A DNA stretch of 64,000 nucleotides from NCBI RefSeq assembly GCF_000283155.1, contig NW_004454216.1, forward strand, positions 3,851,646-3,915,645, written 5' to 3'. Positions 12,591 to 24,599 of this stretch are shown here, one piece after another. The notes beneath the pieces were generated by a model. That model ran no database searches, was not told the DNA's origin, and saw nothing but the letters and a program-made list of their open reading frames with translations. This stretch comes from Ceratotherium simum simum (lineage: Eukaryota > Chordata > Mammalia > Perissodactyla > Rhinocerotidae). The position numbers were made by a program, and so were the translations under genes. Numbering within the stretch: position 1 is the first letter of the stretch; the number at the start of each line of letters is the position of its first letter.

Positions 12591-13799
12591 ACACGTACCT
12601 TCCAAGGTAAACATTTCTTGAGACTTTGATATATTAATAAAAAAGTCTTTCTATTTGCTAAGCCAAAGTCAAAATTGAATGTAAATAGCATCAAAATAGG
12701 GAGAGATTGTAGGGTCCACTTCAAGGAAGGGATGGAAACTAAGTAAAGAAAAACTAGTCTCCGTGATATTGCAGTAATGAAAACAAGTTTGGAACTTTAT
12801 TAGCACTAGAGCATTCTTGCAGACCATGAAAAATTGGTGAAACTATCTTGGATGTCGTCATCAAACAGTATGCATCATGAGTGCCTTTCTACCCACATAA
12901 TGATGAACAACTTCGTTAAACTAACACCGCTCTTACACTCTGAGAGCCTGCCTTCTAAATGTAGGGTATGGCGTAGTGGAGACAAGTTTGATTTACTTGC
13001 GGAGAGCTCTGGGAAGGAAAAGATAGCAAAGAATCCAGGGCTTTTGCAAGTCTGAAATGAAATGCTAAGCTGAGGGTTTAGAGAGGCAGGAGAAAGAGAG
13101 AAGATAAAAATTTAGGTGGAAAAGTACATTATAGAAAGATTTAAATGAAATTACAACCTTGGAATTTTGTTAACTCGGGGTTGCCAGAAACTAATGCCAA
13201 CTCGTAGTTGAAATCCTTACAACTTCGATTCCTAGCGATACAACTAGTCTCTGAATTTTCATAGATAGTGATGACATTTTCAGGACAAAGTAATCTTATT
13301 CCTGTATTATGGCATCATAAACATCATATATTCCATTGTTAAGAACTAATTACCATTAATTAGTCTTATTCTTTCTTTCTTATTATGTATATAAAGAAAG
13401 TAAAACTTTCCTCTGACTTAATCTGTAGGACAAAACTGTTACCTGTTGATGAGCTTCAGCGGAAGGGAGGTGACGATTTGATTCTCCAGGACCAGGCAGT
13501 ATAGGCCAGAAGGCTGTGTTGGGAATCTGGCAATTTGGCTGCAGTGAGAGCCATGTCCCTGTTGCATGAATGGCTGAGATTCCAGAATGCTGATTTGAAC
13601 AAGGAGAAAAAAAGAGCTCTTAGTAACTTTTATTTTATTGCTTTGAATATTTGAAATACATTTGTATTTGGGATATAAACAGGTATCTATTAAATGCCTA
13701 TCAGGTCCCCAACATTTTACTAGTCTTAGGTCATTGGTGAGGGAAAAAAAATAGCACCAATAGGTCATTTTTCTTCCTTCTTATGTGTGAGCTGCTCTG
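12591..13799. other. Unique DNA, nothing recognised
   Basis: No gene or named repeat. The 109-codon minus-strand frame at 13439-13768 has no domain and no start context worth noting. Confidence 0.4.
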
Positions 13800-13938
13800 T
13801 GTTATGAATGAGTGCAACATGCTCCGCTACTAGACTGCAGATCCCTTGAGGGAAAGGCCTGCACACAGCCCTGGCACCCAACACAGTGTCTCACACTCAC
13901 CGTAAGTGTGTTCCCTCTGAATTATTGAGTGACAGATT
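13800..13938 (+). mobile_element. L2 LINE 3' end fragment
   Basis: 'gcagatcccttgagggaaag' is followed by 'ccctggcacccaacacagtg', the L2 terminal block. It is short and diverged. Confidence 0.5.
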
Positions 13939-15769
13939 TAATGACTGAAGGCAGGTTATATGCTAAGTAGTTGCTGTGCTCACTTCTTTAGTTCATGAGA
14001 ACCCTGAAGAAGAGAGCGACACACATACTCCAAGTACCGGATTATCATGGGAGATAAAGTGTGGGAGTGGGAGGAAGCAAAGTGGGAATCCAATCGTGAA
14101 TGAAAGCCTCACTGTGGAGCCTTTGCTTTGGAGACAAAGGGAGCTTTGTTGACGTTCTCCATACAAGTGCATATCCTTCAAGGCAACCAAGTCCCTCTAT
14201 GTACTTAGTTCAATTTTGCCTCCTCAGCCATCCCCTCTGCCTCCACCGTGGGCATCTGTGCTGAGTATATTCTTTAACGCTCTTCCCCTAGGCCTGCCTA
14301 CTCTCTCTTTTTTCCCATCAATATCTTTTCTAATACCCACTGTCAGAGCCACTAAAAACTGCGAGGTTTGTTTCTTGACAAATGTCCCATTTTCACAGGC
14401 AGTTGAACTGAACTGCAGCTTGTGCTCCGTTCAAACATGTCAATAAACATTATTGCAAAGACGTAGAAGCAATAATGGGAATGTATAAAACTCACCTTTA
14501 TTGCTTCTTGCCATGAATTTACACGCTGCTCTAAGCAGCTTTCGCTCCCTCAAAAAGAAGCTGCAGGAAATCTGTTTCGGGTTGTGGGGGCCAAAGAGGC
14601 TGATTCGGTTGCAATCTTCCCCGGAGACTGGAAGCAGAAGGTGGCAATGGCCACCAACTCAAATGGATGCATGTGATTTCATGCCATAATGGTCTTTGTG
14701 AATAATGCTAGTTGTCACAGGTGGGACCGAGGTCTTGCAGGGCGGAACATCCAATGTCACAGAACAGCAACACTCGTGACAATAAAGATCCCAAGCATGG
14801 TGATATTCAAAACCAGGTTTCTACAGCTGTAAATCTGCTGCAGTGAGAGTACCATTGCCTGGAGGGAATATGAAAAAAAATAAAGAGACTGGACACAGCA
14901 GTAGGAGAGAAACTTCACCCTGATAAATCCCACTCTGAAACTGGGGACCTGGGGTCTGCAGCCGTTTGGGATCGTCAAGTAAGATATGCTTGAGGTTGGT
15001 ACTCGAATGCAAAGTGAGTCTGTGTGGATAGAGTGTCAGGATAAAGACTCATACATCCCTGGGAGTGGGACATGCTGGGGATTAGTGGGTCCCATAGTGG
15101 AATGCCCCAGAAGGGTCTCTGAGTAGGGTTATGACCTTGTAGCAATGGGTTCCACAAAAAATAGACACTCCCTAGAAATAGGCCAACCTACATTTGTATA
15201 GATCTAAATCTGCAGATGGTGAAATTGAGGCAAAGAGGCCCTCCGAGTCACGAGGTAGTCAGAGTCACTTGTATTTCTTCCTAGTCACGCATGCACACAC
15301 GTGCACATGCATGTGCTTGTATGAGTGCGTGTTCCATTTTATCATGCTGCACTGCTTAGATGTCCTTCACTGTTTTACTGCAGAGACTTTGAGATCGTTT
15401 AAAGCTAATGCCTCCTCTAACACTGCCACTTCTTTCTCATTTCTCCTTTCCAGAGCCAATAACAGCACTTGGAATCAGATTGATTTTGCTTATCAATTCC
15501 TAATATGTCAAATAATTTTTGGAATTTTGTAGTGACACTGAGTCAAGAGGCATATTTTTTGTATACCATGGTTGGCCATGGTTGGTTTTGAAGTGGAAAA
15601 GTAATACAGACCTTAAAAAGAAAACATTTAAACAGGAAAAGCATCATCAAAATAATCCATATTCATTCTGATAAGGTGACAGTATCATTAAGGTAGAATG
15701 AATAATATAGTATATATTAACTGGATTGATCATTTTGATTCTGTTCAGCATGCTTTCCATATAGCATAC
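13939..15769. other. Repeat-poor stretch with candidate regulatory segment
   Basis: No interspersed repeat is recognised. The piece at 14440-14760 is well mixed in composition and carries an 11-bp perfect inverted repeat (14465-14475 / 14498-14508). A short purine/pyrimidine dinucleotide-rich patch with alternating TG/CA lies at 15290-15335. No coding evidence. Confidence 0.35.
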
Positions 15770-15852
15770 ATTTCAGCATTAATTCAATCAACCAATATTT
15801 ACTGATTGCCTAATGTGTGCAAAACACCATGTTAGATACTGGGCTGTTTTAG
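15770..15852 (-). mobile_element. L2 LINE 3' end fragment
   Basis: Inverted L2 terminus: 'caaccaatatttactgattg', then 'cctaatgtgtgcaaaacacc' and 'atgttagatactgggctg'. Confidence 0.65.
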
Positions 15853-16539
15853 GAAATTAGTTAGAATGGAGAATATTCTTTTTTCTTTTCTCACTCTAAT
15901 TCATTAATTAGTTATCTTTAATCACAATGAACAAACATTCAGAAATGAGAGGCAGAACTCAGTCACAAGGGTATTTTCAACAAAGTGCCTTTTATTCCCT
16001 ATTTAAGATAAGATTAAATAATAATCTGATTATTCCTGCACTGGTTGCTTAGCACTTTGACTTTACCATTTCCTTTTCTATTGTTTCACAAGTTCAAGCA
16101 ACAGAGAACCTCTGCCTGATCCTAGCACAGATGGACAAAAAAAAGTCTGTATGCACCAAAGTCCACAAAGACAAACTTGCTCCTGCTCCAACAGGCATGG
16201 TGGCCTGACTCCTGCTTTTCCAACCTGGATTCTTTTCACTGACCACAGTCAATGAGTATGTCCTTTGAGGCATGAAGAGGAGGACTACTTCTCTTCTCTA
16301 ATAAGAATATTACAAACTAAGAAGCTGGCGCTGAGGTATATAGGACATCATCTTTCCTTTATACTCCAGAGGGGACAGGCATTGACCTGGCACCTGCTGT
16401 CAATGCTGTTGTGTAGATGAACTATGGGAGTAGAGAACAGAGAGGAAAAAAATTGCAGCATAGAGGGAAACCAGGAAAATGATCTAGGAGGCACCTGGAA
16501 GCATGAGTAGGAGTTAATCAATCAAAGGAGAAGCTTTGA
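15853..16539. other. Unique DNA, nothing recognised
   Basis: Non-repetitive sequence, no gene signature. Confidence 0.4.
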
Positions 16540-16790
16540 GGGGAAATGTTCCAGAAGGAAATGCCCAGAGAGAAGAAAAGTGTGGTATATTTGAGGAACT
16601 GAATAAAGGTCAATATGGCCAGAGTACACACATGTAGAGGGCCAGGCATGGGGAAGGTGTGAGAAAACCCTTAACTCTCGGAAGAAAGCTGATCTAGATC
16701 ATGGAAGACTTATCATAAAAGCATTTTTAAAGTATGTTGACCTAAATTTTAGAGGAGTGGAAGTCATAGAAGAATTTAAAGCATGATGCT
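16540..16790 (-). mobile_element. L2 LINE internal fragment
   Basis: It resembles the antisense internal part of the L2 3' region: 'gggaaatgttccagaaggaa', 'ggaactgaataaaggtcaat' and 'atggccagagtacacaca', then 'gaagacttatcataaaagca'. These correspond to the L2 'tgttcctcgaacacgcc...cagccacactggcctcc' blocks read backwards. Confidence 0.5.
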
Positions 16791-18080
16791 GTATTAAAAA
16801 CAAAATGTATACACATAAATAGATACATTTTACTATTTCACAACAGATACACAGAGTATTTCCTTTGATTTATCCCTTTCTGAGTTTTTATAGATTCTTT
16901 TTCACCCATTTTCTTTCAATCACGTCAGCCATCTTTATCTTTTCCCCAATATTCTCAATAGCCAAAACTACACTCTGCAATTGATCCTTGTAAATCAATG
17001 CAGAAGGGAAGGCCAGCCCTGGGATTTCCTGGTACCTTCACTCAAAGCTTGTGCTGGACAGGACCAATAATCAAGCCACTGGTGTCATTATTATTTGCTC
17101 TGGTTCTGGGTAGACTTTCTAACATAGGTCTGGGGTGGGTTTGGTATTCAAAACAAAGTCAGAGCAGGAGCTGGGCCCTGCCATGTCTTATAATAAGAAA
17201 GGACTGGTTGTGATAAGATTTGGGGAGATCAGAAGGATGGGGTGGAGAATGATAGAATCTTCATATGTATGCTATTAGTAATGCACAATATTAATATGGC
17301 TCTTGAAAGAAATCTTTTAGAAACTCAGTATCCTGCCCCTGGTTTGGAGTTTATTGTTAGTACTATTATGAAGCAAACCTGACAGTAATACATGTTACTT
17401 GAACTCTCAGAGATTTCAGGGGGGATCTTAGGAATGCAATCCTGAAGCCCTATCTCTTAAGTAATGGTTTTGTCAGCTCACGAGAGATAAGTAGTGTAGG
17501 GGATAAGAGAAAAGAGTACAAATAAAGAAAAGAGTCTTCAGTGCCATAGATTATAATCTTCTCAACTCTTCAGGAATCCCTTCTTGTAGTCATGGTGGTA
17601 CTTCTCTTACTGTTGATCTCTGAGGTTTGTCCATATGACTGTGGCCACGTCAGATAATATGTAGATTGTAGTTGGTCTGATTCATGATGGCTTATTTATG
17701 TAGTCATGCCACATGAAGGGAATCCTGATATACTGGTCCAATAATTTTGCATGGCATTAAGGCAGCCGCCATAGGTTTGGATCAACTGAATGTTAAGATT
17801 TCATAGTCAATGTTCCCACATGGAGATCTTTTGGTAAACTTGGCTGCTTTCTCTTTTATTTCCGTTCTAGGATTTCCCTAGTTTCCTCAGGGATTTGCTA
17901 TGCCAAAGACCTATATGGCCTCTATCTCTAATACTCTGGCAACGTTGAAAGATGCAGCAAAAGGAAAAGAGAATAGACGCTGAATACAAAAAGAACCCCT
18001 CCTCCTCCAGCTACGATCCTAAATGAAACATAACTCATGAGGCACATGAGCAGTGTACTTCTTACTTGATGTGAATTTAT
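16791..18080. other. Unique DNA, nothing recognised
   Basis: 1.3 kb without recognised repeats or genes. Confidence 0.4.
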
Positions 18081-18165
18081 GTGTGTGTGAGTGAATGAGT
18101 GAGTGAATGTAAGAGAGAGAGAGAGAAGAGAAGCAAAAAGGAAAGAGAGGAGGGTAGGAGACGAG
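18081..18165. repeat. GTGA/GA low-complexity tract
   Basis: A GT run, then GTGA repeats with interruptions, then GA repeats and a purine-rich tail. Confidence 0.8.
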
Positions 18166-18934
18166 AGGAGTTTGCCTTTGGAGAATTGTAGGAGATTCTT
18201 CCCCTAGTGGTTGTAGAAGTGACTTTGTTATTGCTCTGGAGAGTCCTTTCCTTTGGTAATCACATATAACATTTATTTATCAAGAGTAGTTTTATCTTTG
18301 CCATGGGATGTACTAGAAATAATCAGATTATCATGAGTATTTTCTACATTAGGAACTTAAAGGAAGAAGTAACCTCTGCCCTGATAGCATGTGGTCTTAG
18401 AAGGGCAAATAGACATTTAAACTATAATATGCCTGGGTAATGAGAAATAATTTTACTTATTTGACTGTGACTTTGCTTATGTTTGGTTTTAGTCTTAGGC
18501 TCCCTGGTAGAAGTTGCAGAGTAGAATTTTAAAACACTGTAGCGTCTCTGCAGCACAGGTGTCTTTCCTTCAATAAGTAGGCTCAATGGGAATAACCACA
18601 ACCTGGAGCTTGTTGTGCTCACGGAGGTGACGTAGGTTCTGGAAAAGGGTGTCCCAGCTATAGGTGATGGAGAGTAGTTCAGGTTGTCAGATAAAGTATG
18701 CAAGAGCATAGACCAAAAAGCGGGAGGAACGTGCTTTCGGGAGAAAGACAAAAGCAGCATTTCCTTAGATGGTTTGGCAACCAGGGACCTCAGAGTGGGA
18801 CGATGGCATTAGGGAAGACTATCAGCATTTGTGACACCACAGTCTCAGCTTGGGGCTGGAATTCAGTTTGGGGAGGGAGACCTGAAGTTCCTAGATGACA
18901 GGAAGGAATGGGTTCTCAAGACAAAGTAGAGTTT
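18166..18934. other. Unique DNA, nothing recognised
   Basis: A 112-codon minus-strand frame (18422-18760) shows no domain signature. No named repeat is seen. Confidence 0.4.
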
Positions 18935-19015
18935 CAATCCAAGGTCACATGGTTAAGAGCAGAGATGGAGTTCAATCCATGACTCTGACGTCTTGTCCAG
19001 TGTTCTTCCAGTCTT
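18935..19015 (-). mobile_element. MIR-type SINE remnant
   Basis: 'ccaaggtcacatggttaaga' followed by 'gatggagttcaatccatgac' and 'tctgacgtcttgtccagtg' is the antisense MIR/MIR3 head-to-core region ('ggtcacacagctagtaagtgg'). Confidence 0.5.
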
Positions 19016-19080
19016 TCAGGCTGTGCTTGGCGGTTGGGCAGCAGGATGCGTGGGCCCTGTGGGCTTACACCGTAGTAGCT

Positions 19081-19745
19081 TAGCTGTTCCCTCTGTGCAT
19101 CCTACCTGCCTGCTGCCATGATCCTTGCCCCACCACGCTTGGCAGTGTGTGTGCAGCTCTCACACTGCCAGAGGCCTCCTGGTTGCTAGAAAGCTGATAT
19201 TTCCTCAGACACCATTCTGCTCACTTGGCACAGCTCAATTCGCGTCTGTTGGCTTTTGTACACTGCTCTCCTGTTTTGCTTGAATGTATTGCCCTTGCCA
19301 GTTGGTGGGCTCCCGTTAAACCCATGCTGTGGATATCGTCCATCTCATGTTCCTCTGGATGTACTGATTTGGCTGGATGTACTTTGGCTCCTCTGTGACT
19401 ACCCCATTGACTGGCTTGCTTTGCTGTCAGTGGGCTAGCCTGACCTGATTTAGATGTTTTCCATTGAGCCATCCCCTGCTTGGCTGGCAATTTATTGCCT
19501 GTGCCAGTAGGCAGGTTCCTTCCAAGGGGGCTACTGCCACCTCGGGCTCCATCTTCCACTTCCTCTGGCTTTTTCATGGCTTTTACCATCCTACTTGGCA
19601 AGGCTTACTCTCAGCATTCAATTGCTTCCATATTGTAGCTGGCTTTCTCTTCTTCTACTGGCTGCCTCCTGGTAACTGCTGACTGGTCTTACCCTGGTGT
19701 CCACATTTCTCATGTGTAATGTGTTGTTCGAAGCCCATTAAATTC
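19081..19745. repeat. Internally duplicated, diverged repeat of unknown family
   Basis: Two blocks about 206 bp apart are similar to each other. 'tattgcccttgccagttggt' (19287) pairs with 'tattgcctgtgccagtaggc' (19493). Downstream, 'tccatctcatgttcctctgg' is matched by 'tccatcttccacttcctctg', and 'gactggcttg' by 'gactggtctt'. The second copy is longer by some tens of bases. The 126-codon minus-strand frame (19221-19601) is probably a by-product of this structure. I cannot name the family: an old LTR, a minisatellite-like duplication or a coincidence of Leu/Trp-rich wording are all possible. Confidence 0.4.
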
Positions 19746-20684
19746 AATTTGACTGACTCATGGCTACTGAGAAAATTTCACACTATGACCTGGAATGTTC
19801 CTTATGCATGATGGTAATTATTAAAAATCAGATTCTCACCATTATTCAGATATCCCCATCCCTCCCCAGCAATATTATATTTATCTGTCTACTCTCACTC
19901 AAGAAATCAGTTAACATCTATCAAGCACCTACTAATTTGTCAGGTTCTGATATCTCTCTACTGTACAACTTGTTAGTTATGAGAGTCTCTTGGAGACTCT
20001 TGGACTATTCAACTCAGGAGAAACTTGAAAGAAAATCCAATCCATCTTTCTTACTTTAGACATGGCAACCCTACAATTATTCCAGACAAATGAGTGTCTG
20101 ATTTTTAATGGCCTCAGGAAGAAGCTCCAGGGATCTCATTCTAGTATTTAACAACGGTTTCTGTGAGGAATATGTCAAAACCAAGGTAATGTCTTATGTT
20201 CTTTTTTGCCCCTTTATAAAGTCTATCATCTTTTGGCCATCAGTGGACATAAATAACGGGTTTTTAGAATTTTTTCTTTAAAAAGACTCATTAAAGTAAA
20301 ATAAAACAAGTGCTAAATGATGATATGTTGTTTCTTGTTTTATCATGACTACATGGTTCAAATTCTTTTCAGTTTCTTCCTATAAGGATTTGGTTGATTA
20401 TTAGCTCTCTAATTTGTAATTTAGAGACTAGTTTGGCATACAAGTGAGGGGAAAACCCTTAACAGGCTCAGAGAGCTTAGGAAAAAAACAGAACATAAAC
20501 GAACCAGCGAGCAAACAATGCGGAGACCATCTACTTGGAATTCTAGTATTTGAATATCTAAGGTTGCTCCCTGAGATTATGGCACTTCTGTGCTGAAACC
20601 CATCTGTGGTTTCCCAGTGAACGTCCTCTGACATCCAGAGTTCTAGGTACAGCGGTGGAGCTCTGCAGGATTGAATCCCTGCCC
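19746..20684. other. Unique DNA, nothing recognised
   Basis: AT-rich non-repetitive sequence with no gene signature. Confidence 0.4.
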
Positions 20685-21100
20685 CCATCACAAGTCTAGC
20701 TCTTCTTCCTTCCACTCTGCTCCCACCTTACTGAGCTGCTTTCAGGTCCTTGAATATAAGTAATCTTCCTCAAGCCTTTCATATGCTGCTTCCTCTACCT
20801 GGGACTCTTTCCATCTCCCTTAGTAAAGTTGATTCTATCTTATCTTTTATGTGTTTGGTTTAAGTGTCATCTCCTCATAGGTACCTACATGACCACCCCC
20901 TATTGTATTTTCTCGGTTGCACTGCTTCCCGCCCCCACCCCTTAATGGGATCTTAAAGTGGTAATTGCATATTCGTTTGCTTATGTATTTATGGTCTCTC
21001 AGCCACCAGACCATGAGCTCCATTAAAGCAACTACTTTTATTACTATGCCTAGTGTCTGGTACACAGTGGACCTTTAGTAAATTCTTATTGAATGAATCT
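20685..21100 (+). mobile_element. L2 LINE 3' region
   Basis: A good L2 series: 'catatgctgcttcctctacc', 'tgggactctttccatctccc', 'gtgtcatctcctcatagg', 'agaccatgagctccattaaa' and 'gtctggtacacagtggacct', ending in 'ttcttattgaatgaatc' (21083-21099). Confidence 0.85.
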
Positions 21101-21691
21101 TAAATAGAATAATGAATCTGTTGGCTGTGAAAGAAGGAGGCCCTGTGATTTCCTGGCGTGGCTGTGGTATTGGAATAGTACTGGAACAGGGCTATCGAAG
21201 AATCTGCCCCTACACTTGCTGCCTATCTTCCCAGCCATGCAGAAAAGTAGAGAACCTGGAAGCCAAGTCTAAGCTGCCAAGATTTGAAACAGCAAGCTTG
21301 TCCTGGAGCCCATCATCACTTCACATGCTTAAGGCTGTAGTTAATTTAGTGCTAGTTAAGCTGACATCCTGTTTCTAGTACAAGTAAGAACAAGATAATA
21401 AGATGTAAACAGAATAAGATAAAAGATGATGAAGGGGAAATGATAAAGAAATCAAGATAGGCTTAATCTTCAGTCACTTGCCCTTTGGTTTGTACATATT
21501 TTCCTTTAGGGGTACGGGGGTCATTCATTCTCAAATCACCAAATATCTTCTGTCTGATGCTACCCAAAACTTTACTTCTAGTTCCATTTCTTCTTACTAA
21601 CTGCAGATACGGATCTTTAAATTCTTGCTGAACATTACCATCTTGGCATCCTTCTGTTGATGTAAATTTAACAGGTCTGGAACTAAATTTC
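21101..21691. other. Unique DNA, nothing recognised
   Basis: An 88-codon plus-strand frame (21112-21378) has no recognised domain. No named repeat is seen. Confidence 0.4.
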
Positions 21692-21965
21692 GTAACTTCA
21701 TTTATTTAATAATATGTATTGAATCCCTCTAATGTGCCAGACACGACTCCAGGCACTCCATTCTAGCAGGGAGGACTGATAATAAACAAATGATCCTACA
21801 ATAAACCTGCTATTATTAATGATCATAAAGGCTACCAAAATGTAACATGCTATGAGAAAGTGTGACGGGGAGTCCTAAATTAGCTTGGGAAGTTATGGAA
21901 TTCTGTGGGGAAGTGAGATCTGAAGGATGAGTAAAATTTGACAAGAAGATAGAGAGGAGGAAGGA
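21692..21965 (-). mobile_element. L2 LINE 3' region
   Basis: Antisense L2: 'tatgtattgaatccctctaa', 'tgtgccagacacgactccag', 'tctagcagggaggactgata' and 'aataaacaaatgatcc', then 'ggggaagtgagatctgaagg'. Confidence 0.8.
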
Positions 21966-22279
21966 TGTGTGTGGCAGGAGGAAAGTATGTGTGAAGACAT
22001 AAAAGGAGGAAAGGGCTGTTGTAGTCAAAGAAATAAAAGGAGTAGCGTGTGTCTGGATTGTGATGAGAGAGGAGTAGGCAGTGTCCCCTACATATTTTAC
22101 TCTCCCATCCATGACACCACGATTCTCTTTCTTATTATGGTTTGTTCATCTACTTGGTCCCCCATAGCCAGCCACCAAGGCTGAACAATTCTTCCTTCTG
22201 TTTGCATTTCCATTGCTTCTGCGAATAAATGGATAAATCCTGTGTACTTCATCTCTTTTATCCAAAATATAGGACCTTT
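21966..22279. other. Unique DNA
   Basis: No gene is seen. It could be the upstream continuation of the preceding L2, but the similarity fades. Confidence 0.35.
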
Positions 22280-22605
22280 TCATTAAAAACATACTGTTTT
22301 AAAAAATATACAAATAATTCACATTCACTATAGGACAACCAGAAAATACAAATAAGCAAAAATGGAAAATTACTTCCCCTCTCCCTGTATCTCTGCCCAC
22401 TCCAAGAAAACCGCTGTTAAACTTTTGTTGCCCATTCTTTCCATTTTAGCTATAGGATACACACAGTAGGATACACACACACACACACGCACACACAAAC
22501 ACACACACAGAATTTTACATACTTCTATAACCTACTCTTTTTCACACTTGAAATTCTTGTTAAGTAAGCAACATAGAATTTCTACAACTTATATAATTGT
22601 AACCT
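22280..22605 (-). mobile_element. Old L1 (L1M-type) fragment with AC microsatellite
   Basis: 'accgctgttaaacttttgtt' followed by 'gcccattctttccattttag' resembles the frequent antisense L1M segment. After an AC tract (22471-22509) come 'ataacctactctttttcaca' and 'cttgttaagtaagcaacata', also from that region. The subfamily is uncertain. Confidence 0.55.
22471..22509. repeat. (AC)n microsatellite
   Basis: An AC dinucleotide run with two single-base interruptions, lying within the old L1M sequence. Confidence 0.9.
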
Positions 22606-23030
22606 TCTTTTACCTCAACTTTTTATTATGAAAATTTCCCACATACAGAAAAGTTGAAAAAACTGTAAACACCCATATGCTCATTTCCTAAATTCTATAA
22701 TTAAAATTTTGCAAAATTGCTTTATCACCTGTCTATCTTTCCATCCCACTGTCCATACATTAATTTCTGATACATCTTCTGATATATTTTCAAGTAAGTT
22801 GCAATTATTTTTGATTCGTAGATGTTCTTTTTGTATCCTAATTACCAGTCCTTTGTCAGATATATGCTATGTGAATATTTTCTCCCTGTCTATGATTTGC
22901 CTTTTGAATTTCTTAATTAGGTCTTTTGATGAACACAGTTTCTAATTTTGATAAAGTTTAATTTATCGTGTTATTTTTCTTTATAAGTTGTTGCTTTCTG
23001 CATCTTGTTTAAAAAATCTTTGTCTATAGC
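22606..23030 (-). mobile_element. Old L1 (L1M-type) fragments
   Basis: 'tatgaaaatttcccacatac' then 'agaaaagttgaaaaaactgt' and 'aaacacccatatgctcat' is an antisense L1M 3' block. It is followed by 'aattaccagtcctttgtcag', 'tcttttgatgaacacagttt' and 'tctaattttgataaagttta', the typical antisense L1M continuation. Confidence 0.65.
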
Positions 23031-23325
23031 CAAATACAGGTTTTACATTTACTCCTATTACATTTCATCTTGTTGATTTCAGCCCAGTATTCCAACCTGT
23101 CAAGATTATTTTGAGTCCAGCTCTTGTCTTCTGCTATGTTAGATATTGCTTTCAGCTTTATGTCACCCACAAATTTGACAAGGTATTGAATGTTGAATGG
23201 GAAAGAACCTTTTTCAAGTATAATTAGAATCAAGGGTCACATTTCACCGTTTTATTTTTCAGGTTCTCATAGGAGACAAAGTTAAATTTTCTGCTGAAAT
23301 CAGTAGCACAGTGGACTGTTTGTGA
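23024..23325 (-). mobile_element. Fossil CR1/L3 LINE reverse transcriptase fragment
   Basis: The minus strand still reads as CR1-clade reverse transcriptase in two pieces. Codons 23301-23263 give DFSRKFNFVSYEN, matching the CR1 'DFSKAFDTVSHDI' motif A region. A frame from about 23182 to 23027 gives LVKFVGDIKLKAISNIAED, then a block ending LDRLEYWAEINKMKCNRSKC, matching the FADDTKL (motif C) segment and what follows it. The catalytic ADD is degraded to VGD and the sequence between the motifs is deleted, so the element is dead. CR1/L3 elements are among the oldest LINEs in mammals. L2 is the alternative clade member, but the wording fits L3/CR1 better. Confidence 0.8.
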
Positions 23326-23439
23326 CAGTGCCCTGTTTTACTATTTGGGAGTCCTACTTCTGAGGTTTGACATTACTTAATTGAGTTACCTATTGACACC
23401 TGGTGTTTACTGACTACTTTTAAGTTTTTTTTTCTAAAT

Positions 23440-23560
23440 TATCTGTCTCCCCAATATAATATAAGCACCATCAGAGTGGACACCTTGTCTCTTATACCAT
23501 TGTGTTTCCAGCAATACAGAGATATATTAATTAATATTTGTTGAATGCATTAACAAGCAA
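23440..23560 (+). mobile_element. L2 LINE 3' end fragment
   Basis: 'tctccccaatataatataag' then 'caccatcagagtggacacct' and the terminus 'taatatttgttgaatgcatt' (23533-23552). Confidence 0.7.
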
Positions 23561-23715
23561 ATGTCTAAAAATCACCTATTTCATACTTTTTTTCTAGAAT
23601 TTTGCCAGAAATCGACTATCTTTTTGGCCTGAACTTAGGAAATTTACCACTTTACCCTCTTCACATCTAGGACATTTTCCTGGCTCCAGTGTTCTGTTAA
23701 CTACCTTTCCTATTT

Positions 23716-24435
23716 TCCATCTTTTTTTCCAGCTTTGTTGAGGTATATTTGACAAATAAAACTGTAAGATAGTTAAAATGTACAACGTAATAATTTAATA
23801 TACATATACGTTATGAAAGGATTCTCCCTCACTGAGGTAATTAACACATCCATCACTTCACATATTTGCCTTTTTTTTGTAAGAACAATTAAGTTCTACT
23901 CTTATAGCAAATTTCAATTATACAATACAATGTTATCAACTGAATTCACCATGTTATACATTAGATCCTCAGACCTTATACATCTTATAACTAAAAGTTT
24001 GTATCCTTTTACCAACCTCTCCCTATTTTTTCCACGCCACCCATTAGCCCCTGGCAACCACCTTTCTACTCTGTTTCCATGAGTTAGACTTTCTTTTTAG
24101 ATCCCACTTATAAGTGATACCATATATTATTTGTCCTTCTCTGTCTTGCTTATTTCATGTAACGTAATGCCCTCCAAATTCATCCAGATTGTTGCGAATT
24201 ACAGGATTTCCTTCTTTTTTAATGCTGAATAATATTCCATTGTGTGTGTATGTGTATGTATAGTATTATTTTTTTATCCATTCATCTATCAATGGACACT
24301 TAGGTTGTTTCCATACCTTGGCTATTGTGAATAATGCTGCTACAAATATGAGAATACAGACATCTCTTTGAGAAGTGATTACATTTCCTTTGGATCCATA
24401 CCCAGAAGTGGGATTGCTGTATCATATAGAACTTA
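23716..24435 (-). mobile_element. L1 LINE 3' end (L1MA/L1MB-like), 5'-truncated
   Basis: Reading the minus strand gives the last part of L1 ORF2 (the blocks equivalent to 'cccacttctgggtatggatc', 'acaatggaatattattcagc' and 'aatctggatgaatttggagg'). The 3' UTR follows, down to 'caacaaagctggaaaaaaag'. The tail is short (23724-23731). No target-site duplication is evident. The three minus-strand open frames here are broken remnants. Divergence is moderate, so it is older than the ERE copies. Confidence 0.9.
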
Positions 24436-24599
24436 GCTCCACTTCTGAATGGAAAAATCATTGTAAGAATAGTATCTATAAAATTAATAACAAACTTAAA
24501 ATTATTAAATCGTGGAGTACTAATAATAAAACTTGCTGAAAATTTTGAAAAAGAAAATGCAGTCTGAATTGATAGAGATAAAGGAAATCCATGACAGAA

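Noticed and set aside
12365..12629. Overlapping open frames at the TC/AC tract
   Set aside because: The peptides are direct translations of the dinucleotide repeats.
19221..19601. 126-codon minus-strand open frame as a gene
   Set aside because: It lies wholly in an internally duplicated segment. The predicted peptide is low in hydrophobic residues and matches no family I know.
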